Positions 7,984-14,270 of a stretch of DNA of 25,966 nucleotides are shown piece by piece. The translations under genes were made by a program, and so were the position numbers. The notes beneath the pieces were generated by a model. The model saw nothing but the letters and a program-made list of their open reading frames with translations, was not told the origin of the DNA and searched no databases. Location: IMG/VR virus record IMGVR_UViG_3300035703_003863, positions 1 to 25,966 of that record; one strand, given 5' to 3'. Origin of the DNA: a virus. The first letter of the stretch is position 1; each line of letters starts with the position of its first letter.

Positions 7984-9651
7984 ATGAAACTAAAAGACCT
8001 GAAGTCTTCCCTCGAAGCTCCCCAATGGCTTACCGAAGAAGGATTTATCACTCTCTCCAAGGGGTATTTGCTTCCTGGTGAAACCCCAAAAAGCATGTAC
8101 AGACGGGTTGCTAAAACTGCCGCATCGTATTTGCCTAATAATCAAAAAAAATGGGAAGAAGATTTCTTTAACGTTATTTGGAATAATTGGCTGTGCCTTG
8201 CCACCCCAGTTGCATCTAACTTTGGCGCTGACCGGGGACTACCAATCAGCTGTTTTGGTAGCTATGTTGATGACAGTATCTATTCTATCTTCGACAAAAA
8301 CCTTGAAGTCGCAGTCCTAAGTAAGCATGGCGGTGGTACTTCTAGCTTCCTTGGTGACGTGCGTGGGCGAGGCTCTCTGATTAACGGTGGTGGTTCTAGC
8401 AACGGCACCACCAGTTGGGTCGAAGTGTTGCGCACAACTGTTAATCAAGTATCACAAAACGGTATTCGTCGTGGCCAACATGCCACATATATTCCAATCG
8501 ATCACGATGATTTTGATGAATTTGTTGATGTACGTAAACATTTGGATGGCATTCATCTTGGTGTAACTGTTAGTGATGCTTTCTTGCAAAAATGCGAAAA
8601 TGGAGACCAAGAATCGCTTCGCCGTTGGTTCAAATTGTTGAAGGCACGGATGGAAACTGGTGAACCGTACATTTTATTTATTGACAGAGTCAACAAACAA
8701 AATCCTGCAATGTATGCAAAAAACAATCTAAGTGTTAAAGCCAGCAATCTTTGTTCGGAAATCGTTTTGCATTCCGACGCGGATCATTCTTTTGTTTGTT
8801 GTTTGTCGTCCATGAACCTAGCTAAGTGGGATGAGTGGAAAGACACAAACGCTGTATTCGTTGCCACTGTGTTTCTTGATTGCGTAATGGAAGAATTTAT
8901 TCGCAAGGCATCTAAAATTCGTGGTATCGAAGCTGCTGTGCGTTTTGCGCAGAAGTCAAGAGCGCTTGGGCTTGGTGTGTTGGGATACCACACATATCTG
9001 CAGCACAATATGATTCCATTCGACAGCCTCCAAGCAAGAATCTTCAACCACACTTGGGCTAAATACATCAAAAACGAGGCACAAAAAGCTACGGAGTGGA
9101 TGGCACAAGAGCTTGGCGAGCCTGAATGGTGTGAAGGGTTTGGTGTTCGCAATACACATCTGCTGGCAATCGCGCCAACAACGTCTAATGCAATTATTTC
9201 TGGTGGTGTTTCGCAGGGTATCGAACCAATTGTAGCTAATGCTTATGTACAAAAAACAGCCAAAGGTACCTTCATTAGAAAAAACCCTACTCTCGAGCAA
9301 TATCTAGATAAATTAGGATTAAATACTGATGATATTTGGGAAAAAATTATCGATAATAACGGTAGCATTTCAGATATCATTGGTATTAGCGAAGAAGCTA
9401 AAGAAGTGTTTAAAACTGCTTATGAAATTAACCAAAAAGAAATTATTTTTCAGGCTAATCAAAGGCAGAAGTATATTTGTCAGGCTCAGTCCTTGAATTT
9501 ATTCTTTGATGCTAATGAAAGTCCAGAGTGGATTCATAAAATCCACAAAGAGGCTGCTTTAATGCCAAACATTAAATCTTTATATTATGTAAGATCGATG
9601 GCCGGTATTAAAGCTGAAAAAGCTGAGGCTTGCAAAAGTTGCGAGGGTTAG
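7984..9651 (+). CDS. nrdA: Ribonucleoside-diphosphate reductase, class I large subunit (R1), no ATP cone
   Basis: This is the catalytic subunit that converts ribonucleotides to deoxyribonucleotides for phage DNA synthesis. Visible sites: C90 in LPISCFG and C272 in FVCCLSS (the redox Cys pair), N255-L-C257-S-E259 (the thiyl radical Cys with its Asn and Glu), the substrate loop GVSQGIEP, the APTTSNA segment, the Tyr pair Y534-Y535 in SLYYVRS on the radical path, and a C-terminal C550-K-S-C553 that re-reduces the active site. The N-terminus begins close to the catalytic barrel and has no ATP-cone domain, so the classic dATP off-switch is missing. Its 555 residues are well below the ~760 of E. 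coli NrdA. It follows nrdB by 29 nt. Confidence 0.96.
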   Translation: MKLKDLKSSLEAPQWLTEEGFITLSKGYLLPGETPKSMYRRVAKTAASYLPNNQKKWEEDFFNVIWNNWLCLATPVASNFGADRGLPISCFGSYVDDSIYSIFDKNLEVAVLSKHGGGTSSFLGDVRGRGSLINGGGSSNGTTSWVEVLRTTVNQVSQNGIRRGQHATYIPIDHDDFDEFVDVRKHLDGIHLGVTVSDAFLQKCENGDQESLRRWFKLLKARMETGEPYILFIDRVNKQNPAMYAKNNLSVKASNLCSEIVLHSDADHSFVCCLSSMNLAKWDEWKDTNAVFVATVFLDCVMEEFIRKASKIRGIEAAVRFAQKSRALGLGVLGYHTYLQHNMIPFDSLQARIFNHTWAKYIKNEAQKATEWMAQELGEPEWCEGFGVRNTHLLAIAPTTSNAIISGGVSQGIEPIVANAYVQKTAKGTFIRKNPTLEQYLDKLGLNTDDIWEKIIDNNGSISDIIGISEEAKEVFKTAYEINQKEIIFQANQRQKYICQAQSLNLFFDANESPEWIHKIHKEAALMPNIKSLYYVRSMAGIKAEKAEACKSCEG

Positions 9652-9665
9652 TCATAATACCCTCG
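9642..9665 (+). promoter_or_regulatory. Hairpin at the end of nrdA, possible attenuator
   Basis: CGAGGGT (9642-9648) pairs with ACCCTCG (9659-9665) around a 10-nt loop that contains the nrdA stop. It is followed by ATTTGGCATT rather than a T-run, so it is not a good rho-independent terminator. It may trim or stabilise mRNA ends or attenuate the next gene. Confidence 0.4.
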
Positions 9666-9693
9666 ATTTGGCATTATTGTCGTGGAGGGTCTT

Positions 9694-10221
9694 ATGAATT
9701 TATTTGTGATTGGTAATCAAAAAGAAAGCGCTCAAGCCCTTGATGACCGTCGTTTGGTAAAAATGACGGTTGAAACTTTACAGTTGTTTGCATATGCAAT
9801 GAACAACTTGGAAATCCCAGACTCGTTTTATCCAATTTCAAAAGAAACTGGCCTGCCATATAAATCAAAAAACTCCCACACTAAACATCCGGTAACCTTG
9901 TGGTTACAAAAATCTGTCGGAAACTTTGACTGGATGTTTATTTATCTGCAAGAAATGATGGCAGAGTATGAGCATCGCTTTAATAAGCCTTCGTTTGTTG
10001 ATCCTATTAACTTAGAGCGCATCCAATCTGCTAGAAACTTGTGGCCAGTCGGTGAGCTTACGCCTTTTGCAAACTGTTCACTGCACCAAGATATCGAAGA
10101 TACTCTAGTTGCCTATAAGAAAACACTAATGGACAAGTGGAAAAAAGGCGAACTTTCTACTAAGACTATTCCACGGTGGACTAGGCGGGAGCGACCAAAC
10201 TTTGAGCTCACATCATACTGA
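9694..10221 (+). CDS. Conserved phage protein of unknown function (175 aa)
   Basis: The ATG at 9694 is chosen over the GTG at 9682 because GGAGGG (9684-9689) is its SD. The protein starts MNLFVIGNQKESAQALDDRR and then has LVKMTVETLQL, a KHPVTLWLQKS segment, and ends with AYKKTLMDKWKK...IPRWTRRERPNF. I recognise this overall pattern (N-terminal 'NIFVLD..P...A...D.HVVKM..E..Q', central 'HPC.LW', C-terminal 'AYR..Y...K....W..R..P.W') from a family that recurs in T4-like and other phages without an established function. Automated pipelines sometimes give it DNA-glycosylase-type names, which I cannot support from the residues. It sits between nrdA and primase and overlaps the primase start by 20 nt, suggesting a DNA-metabolism role. 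Confidence 0.85.
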   Translation: MNLFVIGNQKESAQALDDRRLVKMTVETLQLFAYAMNNLEIPDSFYPISKETGLPYKSKNSHTKHPVTLWLQKSVGNFDWMFIYLQEMMAEYEHRFNKPSFVDPINLERIQSARNLWPVGELTPFANCSLHQDIEDTLVAYKKTLMDKWKKGELSTKTIPRWTRRERPNFELTSY

Positions 10222-11302
10222 AACAGCAATTATCAATATTCTAGACAAATATGCGATTGATTATAAAGCCAATCGCAGATCTTTGATTTTGAAGTTTTGC
10301 CCTAGTTGCGGTAAAAGCAAGTATTCTGTTTGGTTGCTAAAACCTGAAGACGACGAGACTAAAGTATTTGGTCAATGCTGGGTTTGCGGTGCGAAGTTCT
10401 CCCTACTTAAGTATCTTGTTGATTGTGGTGCCGATAGTTATAAAAAAATTCGTTCAGAGTTATTTGGACGACAAATATCCAAGCCAAATGCGGGCATGTT
10501 TGACCTTGAACAGCCCATGCCGCATACACCAATTAACCAACCGCACGAAACTTTAAAACTACAGCACTGCTCGGTTCCAGAAACATTTCATAAAGTATAT
10601 GATTGGCCGAGTAATCCGGCGTCTATTTATGCTAGAAAACGTGGCGTAATTGGTGATTTAACGCACGAAGTATTCATTGATCCATTTGCCAGAGCTGTTG
10701 CATTTCCTATTTATTGTTTTGATACTTTGGTGGGTTTCCAAAAACGATTTATTTCACCAGATGCCAAAATTAAAGTCCATACCGATGCAAATCTGCCAAA
10801 AGCGCATGCATTTGTTAAGTTTGGGCAGGTAAGCGACCCGATCTGTGTTGTCGAAGGTCCGTTTGATGCTATTTCGGCAGTCTGGTTTGGTTATTACGGC
10901 GTAGCAACTATGGGCGCACAAATATCTGCATCCCAGGCTCGACAGATTGCGATGATGGCAATGGAACAAAATCCGGACAATCCTAAAGTGTATATTGGAC
11001 TTGATCCAGATGAAGCTGGCGAAAACGGCTCTTGCAAGCTTGCCAGGTTTTTAGATTTTTATGGTGTGAAGTATGAACGCGTAGTTCCGCTAGTTGAGAC
11101 CGAGGATTTTAACTCTATGTTAGTCAACTATTCTGGACTAAACCTTGAAACGCAAGATCGGTTGCTTAAAATCACAGGTTTGGTGGAATCTAAACACTGG
11201 TGGACGCCAAATATATTAAGAATAGATGATATTTTTGAGCAGCAAAAAGTAAAAAAAATGAATACAATGTTAAAAGATTTAACAGAGCAGGGTGAAAAAT
11301 GA
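10202..11302 (+). CDS. DNA primase, zinc-ribbon plus TOPRIM (366 aa)
   Basis: It makes RNA primers for the phage replication fork, presumably with the helicase at 5499-6863. The N-terminal zinc ribbon has C33-P-S-C36 and C59-W-V-C62. A TOPRIM domain follows: VVE218GPFDA carries the catalytic Glu, the GVATMGAQIS strand is next, and IGLD268PD270EAG is the DxD metal site. The length fits DnaG/T4 gp61-type primases without an attached helicase. The start is a TTG at 10202 with GCGGGAG about 10 nt upstream; there is no in-frame ATG before the zinc ribbon, so a non-ATG start is needed. The gene overlaps the previous one by 20 nt and the next by an ATGA. Confidence 0.93.
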   Translation: MSSHHTETAIINILDKYAIDYKANRRSLILKFCPSCGKSKYSVWLLKPEDDETKVFGQCWVCGAKFSLLKYLVDCGADSYKKIRSELFGRQISKPNAGMFDLEQPMPHTPINQPHETLKLQHCSVPETFHKVYDWPSNPASIYARKRGVIGDLTHEVFIDPFARAVAFPIYCFDTLVGFQKRFISPDAKIKVHTDANLPKAHAFVKFGQVSDPICVVEGPFDAISAVWFGYYGVATMGAQISASQARQIAMMAMEQNPDNPKVYIGLDPDEAGENGSCKLARFLDFYGVKYERVVPLVETEDFNSMLVNYSGLNLETQDRLLKITGLVESKHWWTPNILRIDDIFEQQKVKKMNTMLKDLTEQGEK

Positions 11303-11538
11303 ATGTGGCGCGTTTTATTTATCAAGTACGTAAAATTGATGCAGAGTTTTATATAGCAAGAATGGATTTATCGAGCAATTCTGCGCTACAAATGAAAAAA
11401 GTTGGCGATGGAGAATGGTTCACTGTATCGCCATGGGATGAACTGCCAAGTAAAACCCAATCAGTTAGCGATTGGCTTGGACAAAACGAAATAAAGAACT
11501 TTCTTTATAATCATAAGCTTCCAAACTCAATATCATGA
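11299..11538 (+). CDS. Small protein of unknown function (79 aa)
   Basis: It starts in the ATGA overlap with the primase stop, behind the SD-like CAGGGTG, and ends in an ATGA overlap with the next gene, so translation is likely coupled through three genes. The product begins MNVARFIYQVRKIDAEFYIARMDL and has a WFTVSPWDELPSK segment; no Cys, no transmembrane stretch, no known motif. It may be a small fold mixing a beta hairpin with a helix. Co-translation with primase suggests a role in early or replication functions, but no function can be assigned. Confidence 0.75.
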   Translation: MNVARFIYQVRKIDAEFYIARMDLSSNSALQMKKVGDGEWFTVSPWDELPSKTQSVSDWLGQNEIKNFLYNHKLPNSIS

Positions 11539-11828
11539 ATTATTTATATAAAGTTTATCAAAAATTAAATTTTAATAAAAGCACAAACGCATATGAAGTG
11601 GAGTCTTGGATGGTGCATAGACTTAATCCAGACACCCTTGAAATTTTTTATTTATCGGAGCTTTCAAGTACAATAGGCCGATTTGACCTCTGGCTTCCTG
11701 TTTATCCTTCTATGCTAGTTAATTTAGCGGCTATGACAGAAGACTTTCTTTCAATCGAAGATACTATCTATTTTTTAGAGAAAAATGAGCAAAAAAAGCT
11801 TTCTGCCAAGCTCATGAATCACATTTAA
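11535..11828 (+). CDS. Small protein of unknown function (97 aa)
   Basis: The ATG at 11535 overlaps the preceding stop by 4 nt. The product starts MNYLYKVYQKLNFNKSTNAYEVESWMVHRL and has a hydrophobic middle (DLWLPVYPSMLVNLAAMTEDFL), not long or clean enough for a confident membrane helix. A charged helix ends it (EKNEQKKLSAKLMNHI). Its opening (KVYQKLN...YEVESWMVHRL) loosely resembles the opening of the preceding 79-aa protein (YQVRKID...YIARMDL), so the pair may be distant duplicates; this is only a visual impression. It is the last gene of the replication block and is followed by the large promoter gap. Confidence 0.75.
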   Translation: MNYLYKVYQKLNFNKSTNAYEVESWMVHRLNPDTLEIFYLSELSSTIGRFDLWLPVYPSMLVNLAAMTEDFLSIEDTIYFLEKNEQKKLSAKLMNHI

Positions 11829-12011
11829 AGCTTATTTATCAACAATAAATATCACTCATGAATTATTTTTTTCTAGATAAATCAATCTTAATTTATAATT
11901 AAATATCGTCATAAATAGCAATTATATTAAATATTTATGGCGAAAGAACTTATTTAGTTAAAAAAAATAGGCATTTAATAAATTTGTCACTTTTTTTGTT
12001 TATGAATCTAT

Positions 12012-12026
12012 GTGTATAATTACTTT
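12012..12026 (+). promoter_or_regulatory. Candidate late promoter of the capsid gene
   Basis: GTGTATAATTACTTTA contains TATAAT at 12015-12020 and matches the element before 3328 (GTGTATAATTTCTATA) at almost every position. It lies about 80 nt before the capsid ATG. A TTGTCA at 11985-11990 is 24 nt upstream, too far for a standard -35. Confidence 0.55.
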
Positions 12027-12059
12027 AACTCCATGAGTTTAAGCTTTTTGGTGTAGAAT

Positions 12060-12067
12060 TGTATAAG
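12060..12067 (+). promoter_or_regulatory. Second TGTATAA element before the capsid gene
   Basis: TTGTATAAG lies about 33 nt upstream of the ATG at 12100, a usual distance for a start site giving a short leader. It shares TGTATAA with elements before the genes at 3328, 14037 and 15838 (minus). Confidence 0.4.
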
Positions 12068-12099
12068 AAATTTGTTTAACTCTTTAAGAGGTGTTATGT

Positions 12100-13605
12100 A
12101 TGTCAGGTTTTAGTCCACTTAATCAGCAAGAGCTTCAAATGATCGCTCAGAAGCTAGAGAGCCTTAACAAGTCTTTCGCTGCTGGCTTCCCTGGTCTCAA
12201 CAACGCAGGAAGAACTGGTACTTCTGCAATTGCTATTGATAGCCTTGAGCCTACCGTGCGTTCATTGACTCTTGAGGACGAAGACTTCCTCTTGACCAAA
12301 AACGTTCAAACTCTCAAAGCTACACAAACTACATATAGCTATGTAGTTAAGACAGCAATCCGTAGCGGTATCGACACATGGGGCGTCGAAACATTCCTTC
12401 CACAAGAAGATGTTTCACAATATATGCGCGTTGCTGAAGTCCTCCGCGTTCAAGGTATCCGTAAAACGATTACCCACCTTGCACAAACCGTTAACTCTGC
12501 TGGCGGCTATATGCTCGACCTCGAAGCAGAAAACGACAAGAACGCAGCTATGTCAATGGCTGAAGGTCTTGAGCGTGCAATGTATATCGGTGGCGATATG
12601 TATCTCGACCAAAACGGTGAGATTGACAGCACACTTGCTGCTAACCCCAACGCTCCTATGCGTATGCCACGCGGTATCCAAGCTCAAATCCGTGAAGGTA
12701 ACAAGTCTGCTCGCGGTATCATCGGCGACTTCGTTGGCTACGGTAACAATCGTGTAACTTTCGCTGATGCTAAGGGCCAAGTCCTTACCAGGGGCCAAGT
12801 TGACAAGCTTGTTTCTGCAGTTCGCGAAAACCGTGGTCGTATCGTTGAAGCTCACTGTACAGTTGACCAGCTCGTTCACTTCCGTGCTACATTCTTCCCA
12901 TTCGAGCGCGGTGATCTTGGCGCAGCTTACGCTATTCGCGGTGCAAACGTTGAAGCTGAAGCTAAGTCTGGTTTCCCACTCCAAACAGTTGTTGGTACAG
13001 TTGACTTCATTCCTTCTGTATTCAAATATACTCGCGCTTATCCAGAGCCTGTAATGAGCTCCAGCGGTACAATTGCAACTCCTGCTATTTCAGGAACTGC
13101 TCAAGTTGCTGGTAATACATCATTCAAAGCTGGCGATGTTGTTAAGTATGTTGTCCAAGCTGTTAATATCCACGGAATTTCAATGGCTTCGGCTGAAGTT
13201 TCTGTGACTATCGCTGCTGATGGTAACAAAGTTCAACTTACAATTGGTGCTGTTCCTGGCGCTGAAGAGTTCGCTCTATTCCGCACTGCGGTTGGTGGCG
13301 CTTCTGGTACATGGAAAGCTTGCGGTCGCGTAATCGCTGCTCGCGCTGGTGCAACTACTGCGGTTGATGCACAAGCTATCCTTCCTGGCCTCGACAGCGT
13401 TGTATTCCTACCAAAAGCTCAGTTCCGTGCTAAGCTTGCGGTTCTTGGCGAAATGCTTTCAAAGATGAAACTTGGCCTTCGCGGTCTTGTTGAAGAAACT
13501 CTTTATGTAAGCTACCTCGCAGTTGTTCTTGAGCATGTACGTCATCATGGCCTCCTTGATAACGTCTACCATGAGCTCAATGACGAGACCTACGGAAGCG
13601 TCTGA
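12100..13605 (+). CDS. Probable major capsid protein with inserted Ig/FN3-like domain (501 aa)
   Basis: The ATG at 12100 is used because AAGAGGTG (12086-12093) is the SD; the GTG at 12091 is inside the SD and an ATG at 12096 is out of frame. Residues 1-60 are helical and polar, followed by an alpha/beta body (to about 318) with features of phage shell proteins: ETFLPQEDVSQYMRVAEVLR, a long helix LEAENDKNAAMSMAEGLERAM, and TVDFIPSVFKYTRAYPEP. Residues about 322-435 look like an inserted Ig/fibronectin-type beta domain (AGDVVKYVVQAVNIHGIS, then AEEFALFRTAVGG), before a helical C-terminus. Codon use is strongly biased (CTT/CTC, CGT/CGC, AAG, AAC), unlike neighbours, and the gene has a large promoter region and its own terminator. 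The capsid assignment is inferred from these; an HK97 fold is likely but not proven. Confidence 0.82.
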   Translation: MSGFSPLNQQELQMIAQKLESLNKSFAAGFPGLNNAGRTGTSAIAIDSLEPTVRSLTLEDEDFLLTKNVQTLKATQTTYSYVVKTAIRSGIDTWGVETFLPQEDVSQYMRVAEVLRVQGIRKTITHLAQTVNSAGGYMLDLEAENDKNAAMSMAEGLERAMYIGGDMYLDQNGEIDSTLAANPNAPMRMPRGIQAQIREGNKSARGIIGDFVGYGNNRVTFADAKGQVLTRGQVDKLVSAVRENRGRIVEAHCTVDQLVHFRATFFPFERGDLGAAYAIRGANVEAEAKSGFPLQTVVGTVDFIPSVFKYTRAYPEPVMSSSGTIATPAISGTAQVAGNTSFKAGDVVKYVVQAVNIHGISMASAEVSVTIAADGNKVQLTIGAVPGAEEFALFRTAVGGASGTWKACGRVIAARAGATTAVDAQAILPGLDSVVFLPKAQFRAKLAVLGEMLSKMKLGLRGLVEETLYVSYLAVVLEHVRHHGLLDNVYHELNDETYGSV

Positions 13606-13622
13606 TAGGACGCTTTAACAAG

Positions 13623-13648
13623 AAGGCCGGGGAAACCCGGCCTTTTTT
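13623..13648 (+). terminator. Rho-independent terminator after the capsid gene
   Basis: Perfect 9-bp stem AAGGCCGGG/CCCGGCCTT with GAAA loop (13623-13644) and TTTTGTTG. The GAAA tetraloop matches that of the 3861 terminator. It could also stop minus-strand transcription from the gene ending at 13654, though the tail on that side is weaker. Confidence 0.92.
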
Positions 13649-13653
13649 GTTGT

Positions 13654-13998
13654 CTAAAGTTCCCCAGATAGAAAATCAACAATAAATTTATATTTTTTTC
13701 TTTTATCTTTAGATGAAGACAATAATTTAATTAAATCATCAAGACTATCCACAGCTTTTGTTCTATAGTAGTCATTTGTTTCGGCTGCAACCATCACAAC
13801 CCAGTGTGACAATTCCGCTTCGCTTAGAATGTAATCGTCCCAACGACATTTTTGTAAATGTTTATCGGTAAACAATTGTGCGTAATATATTTGCGTTGTA
13901 TGAAAATTTGGAACTACTTTCTTGTATATACGAATATCTCTATCGATAGATAACAATAAGTAATTATTTTTGTTATTTTTTATTTGTTGTGTTTCCAT
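13654..13998 (-). CDS. Unknown protein (114 aa)
   Basis: The frame extends up to 14106 with a GTG, but that would overlap the divergent plus-strand gene; the ATG at 13998 (METQQIKNNKNNYLLLSID) is the better start. No strong SD is seen at either. The product is mixed: YLLLSIDRDIRIYKKVVPNF, a WDDYILSEAELSHWVVMVAAE segment that may be a helix pair, and a basic C-terminal stretch SSSKDKRKKYKF. AT-rich codon use differs from the capsid gene next door. It converges on the capsid terminator. I do not recognise the family. Confidence 0.7.
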   Translation of the reverse strand: METQQIKNNKNNYLLLSIDRDIRIYKKVVPNFHTTQIYYAQLFTDKHLQKCRWDDYILSEAELSHWVVMVAAETNDYYRTKAVDSLDDLIKLLSSSKDKRKKYKFIVDFLSGEL

Positions 13999-14010
13999 AA
14001 CAATGTTATA

Positions 14011-14020
14011 TTTGTATAAA
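14011..14020 (+). promoter_or_regulatory. Candidate promoter, TTGTATAAA, in a divergent gap
   Basis: The 38-nt gap between 13998 (minus) and 14037 (plus) holds TATATTTGTATAAA. TGTATAA is at 14013-14019, about 18 nt before the plus-strand ATG, so the leader would be very short. The opposite strand reads TTTTTATACAAATATAAC, which could serve the minus gene. Confidence 0.35.
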
Positions 14021-14036
14021 AAATGGTAGACAACGT

Positions 14037-14270
14037 ATGGAATTTCAGGGAAAAGAACATAAAAAAAGAGTACGAGCCGCACTTCGCCAATATAACGAAG
14101 AGGCACGTAAACCCGTTTATTGTATTGATATGATTACTGGCGAAATAGAATCGTTTGAAAGCAAATATGACGCCGAAAAGGCAGGTTATAAACGTTATAG
14201 AATAGACCGTTGTTTAAATGGGGAACGGCGGAGCTACAAAGGTAGAATGTGGTATCAAGGCTCTCTTTGA
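14037..14270 (+). CDS. Solitary NUMOD1/IENR1-like DNA-binding protein (77 aa)
   Basis: After a basic N-terminus (residues 1-24, GKEHKKRVRAALRQ), residues 25-73 fit the modular DNA-binding repeat found beside GIY-YIG and HNH homing endonucleases: KPVYCIDMITGEIESFES, a short helix DAEKAGY, then RYRIDRCLNGERRSYKGRMWY, which matches the usual 'I..cLnGk.k..kG..W' ending. No nuclease domain is attached, so it is either a remnant of a homing endonuclease or a small regulator using the same fold. There is no clear SD at the ATG. Its 3' end overlaps the convergent minus-strand gene by 16 nt. The domain call comes from the motif pattern; the biological role is unknown. Confidence 0.75.
   Translation: MEFQGKEHKKRVRAALRQYNEEARKPVYCIDMITGEIESFESKYDAEKAGYKRYRIDRCLNGERRSYKGRMWYQGSL

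Larger units (their letters stand above)
11829..12099. other. AT-rich gene-free region upstream of the capsid gene
   Basis: The 271 nt contain no credible ORF. They hold an A/T-only stem (TATTTAT/ATAAATA, 11833-11851), an inverted repeat CATAAATA/TATTTATG (11910-11917 and 11932-11939) that includes the TTAAATATTTA palindrome at 11927-11937, the TGTATAAT element at 12013-12020, a second TTGTATAAG at 12060-12067, and the SD AAGAGG at 12086-12091. The length and the clustering of motifs fit a complex promoter for a very highly expressed gene. Confidence 0.7.

Noticed and set aside
11858-11902. Tiny ORF MNYFFLDKSILIYN in the gap before the capsid gene
   Set aside because: Only 14 codons, no SD, and AT-rich context; it is better seen as non-coding.
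11910-11917. CATAAATA as a T4-type late promoter (TATAAATA)
   Set aside because: One mismatch, 180 nt from the capsid ATG, and part of an inverted repeat; the TGTATAAT element nearer the gene is a better candidate.
12553-12984. Minus-strand frame of 143 aa opposite the probable capsid gene
   Set aside because: The plus strand has strong codon bias, SD, promoter region and terminator; the minus frame has none of these and is an expected by-product of that bias.
13999-14106. N-terminal extension of the minus-strand gene at 13654-13998 to a GTG at 14106
   Set aside because: It would overlap the divergent plus-strand NUMOD-like gene; the ATG at 13998 avoids this.
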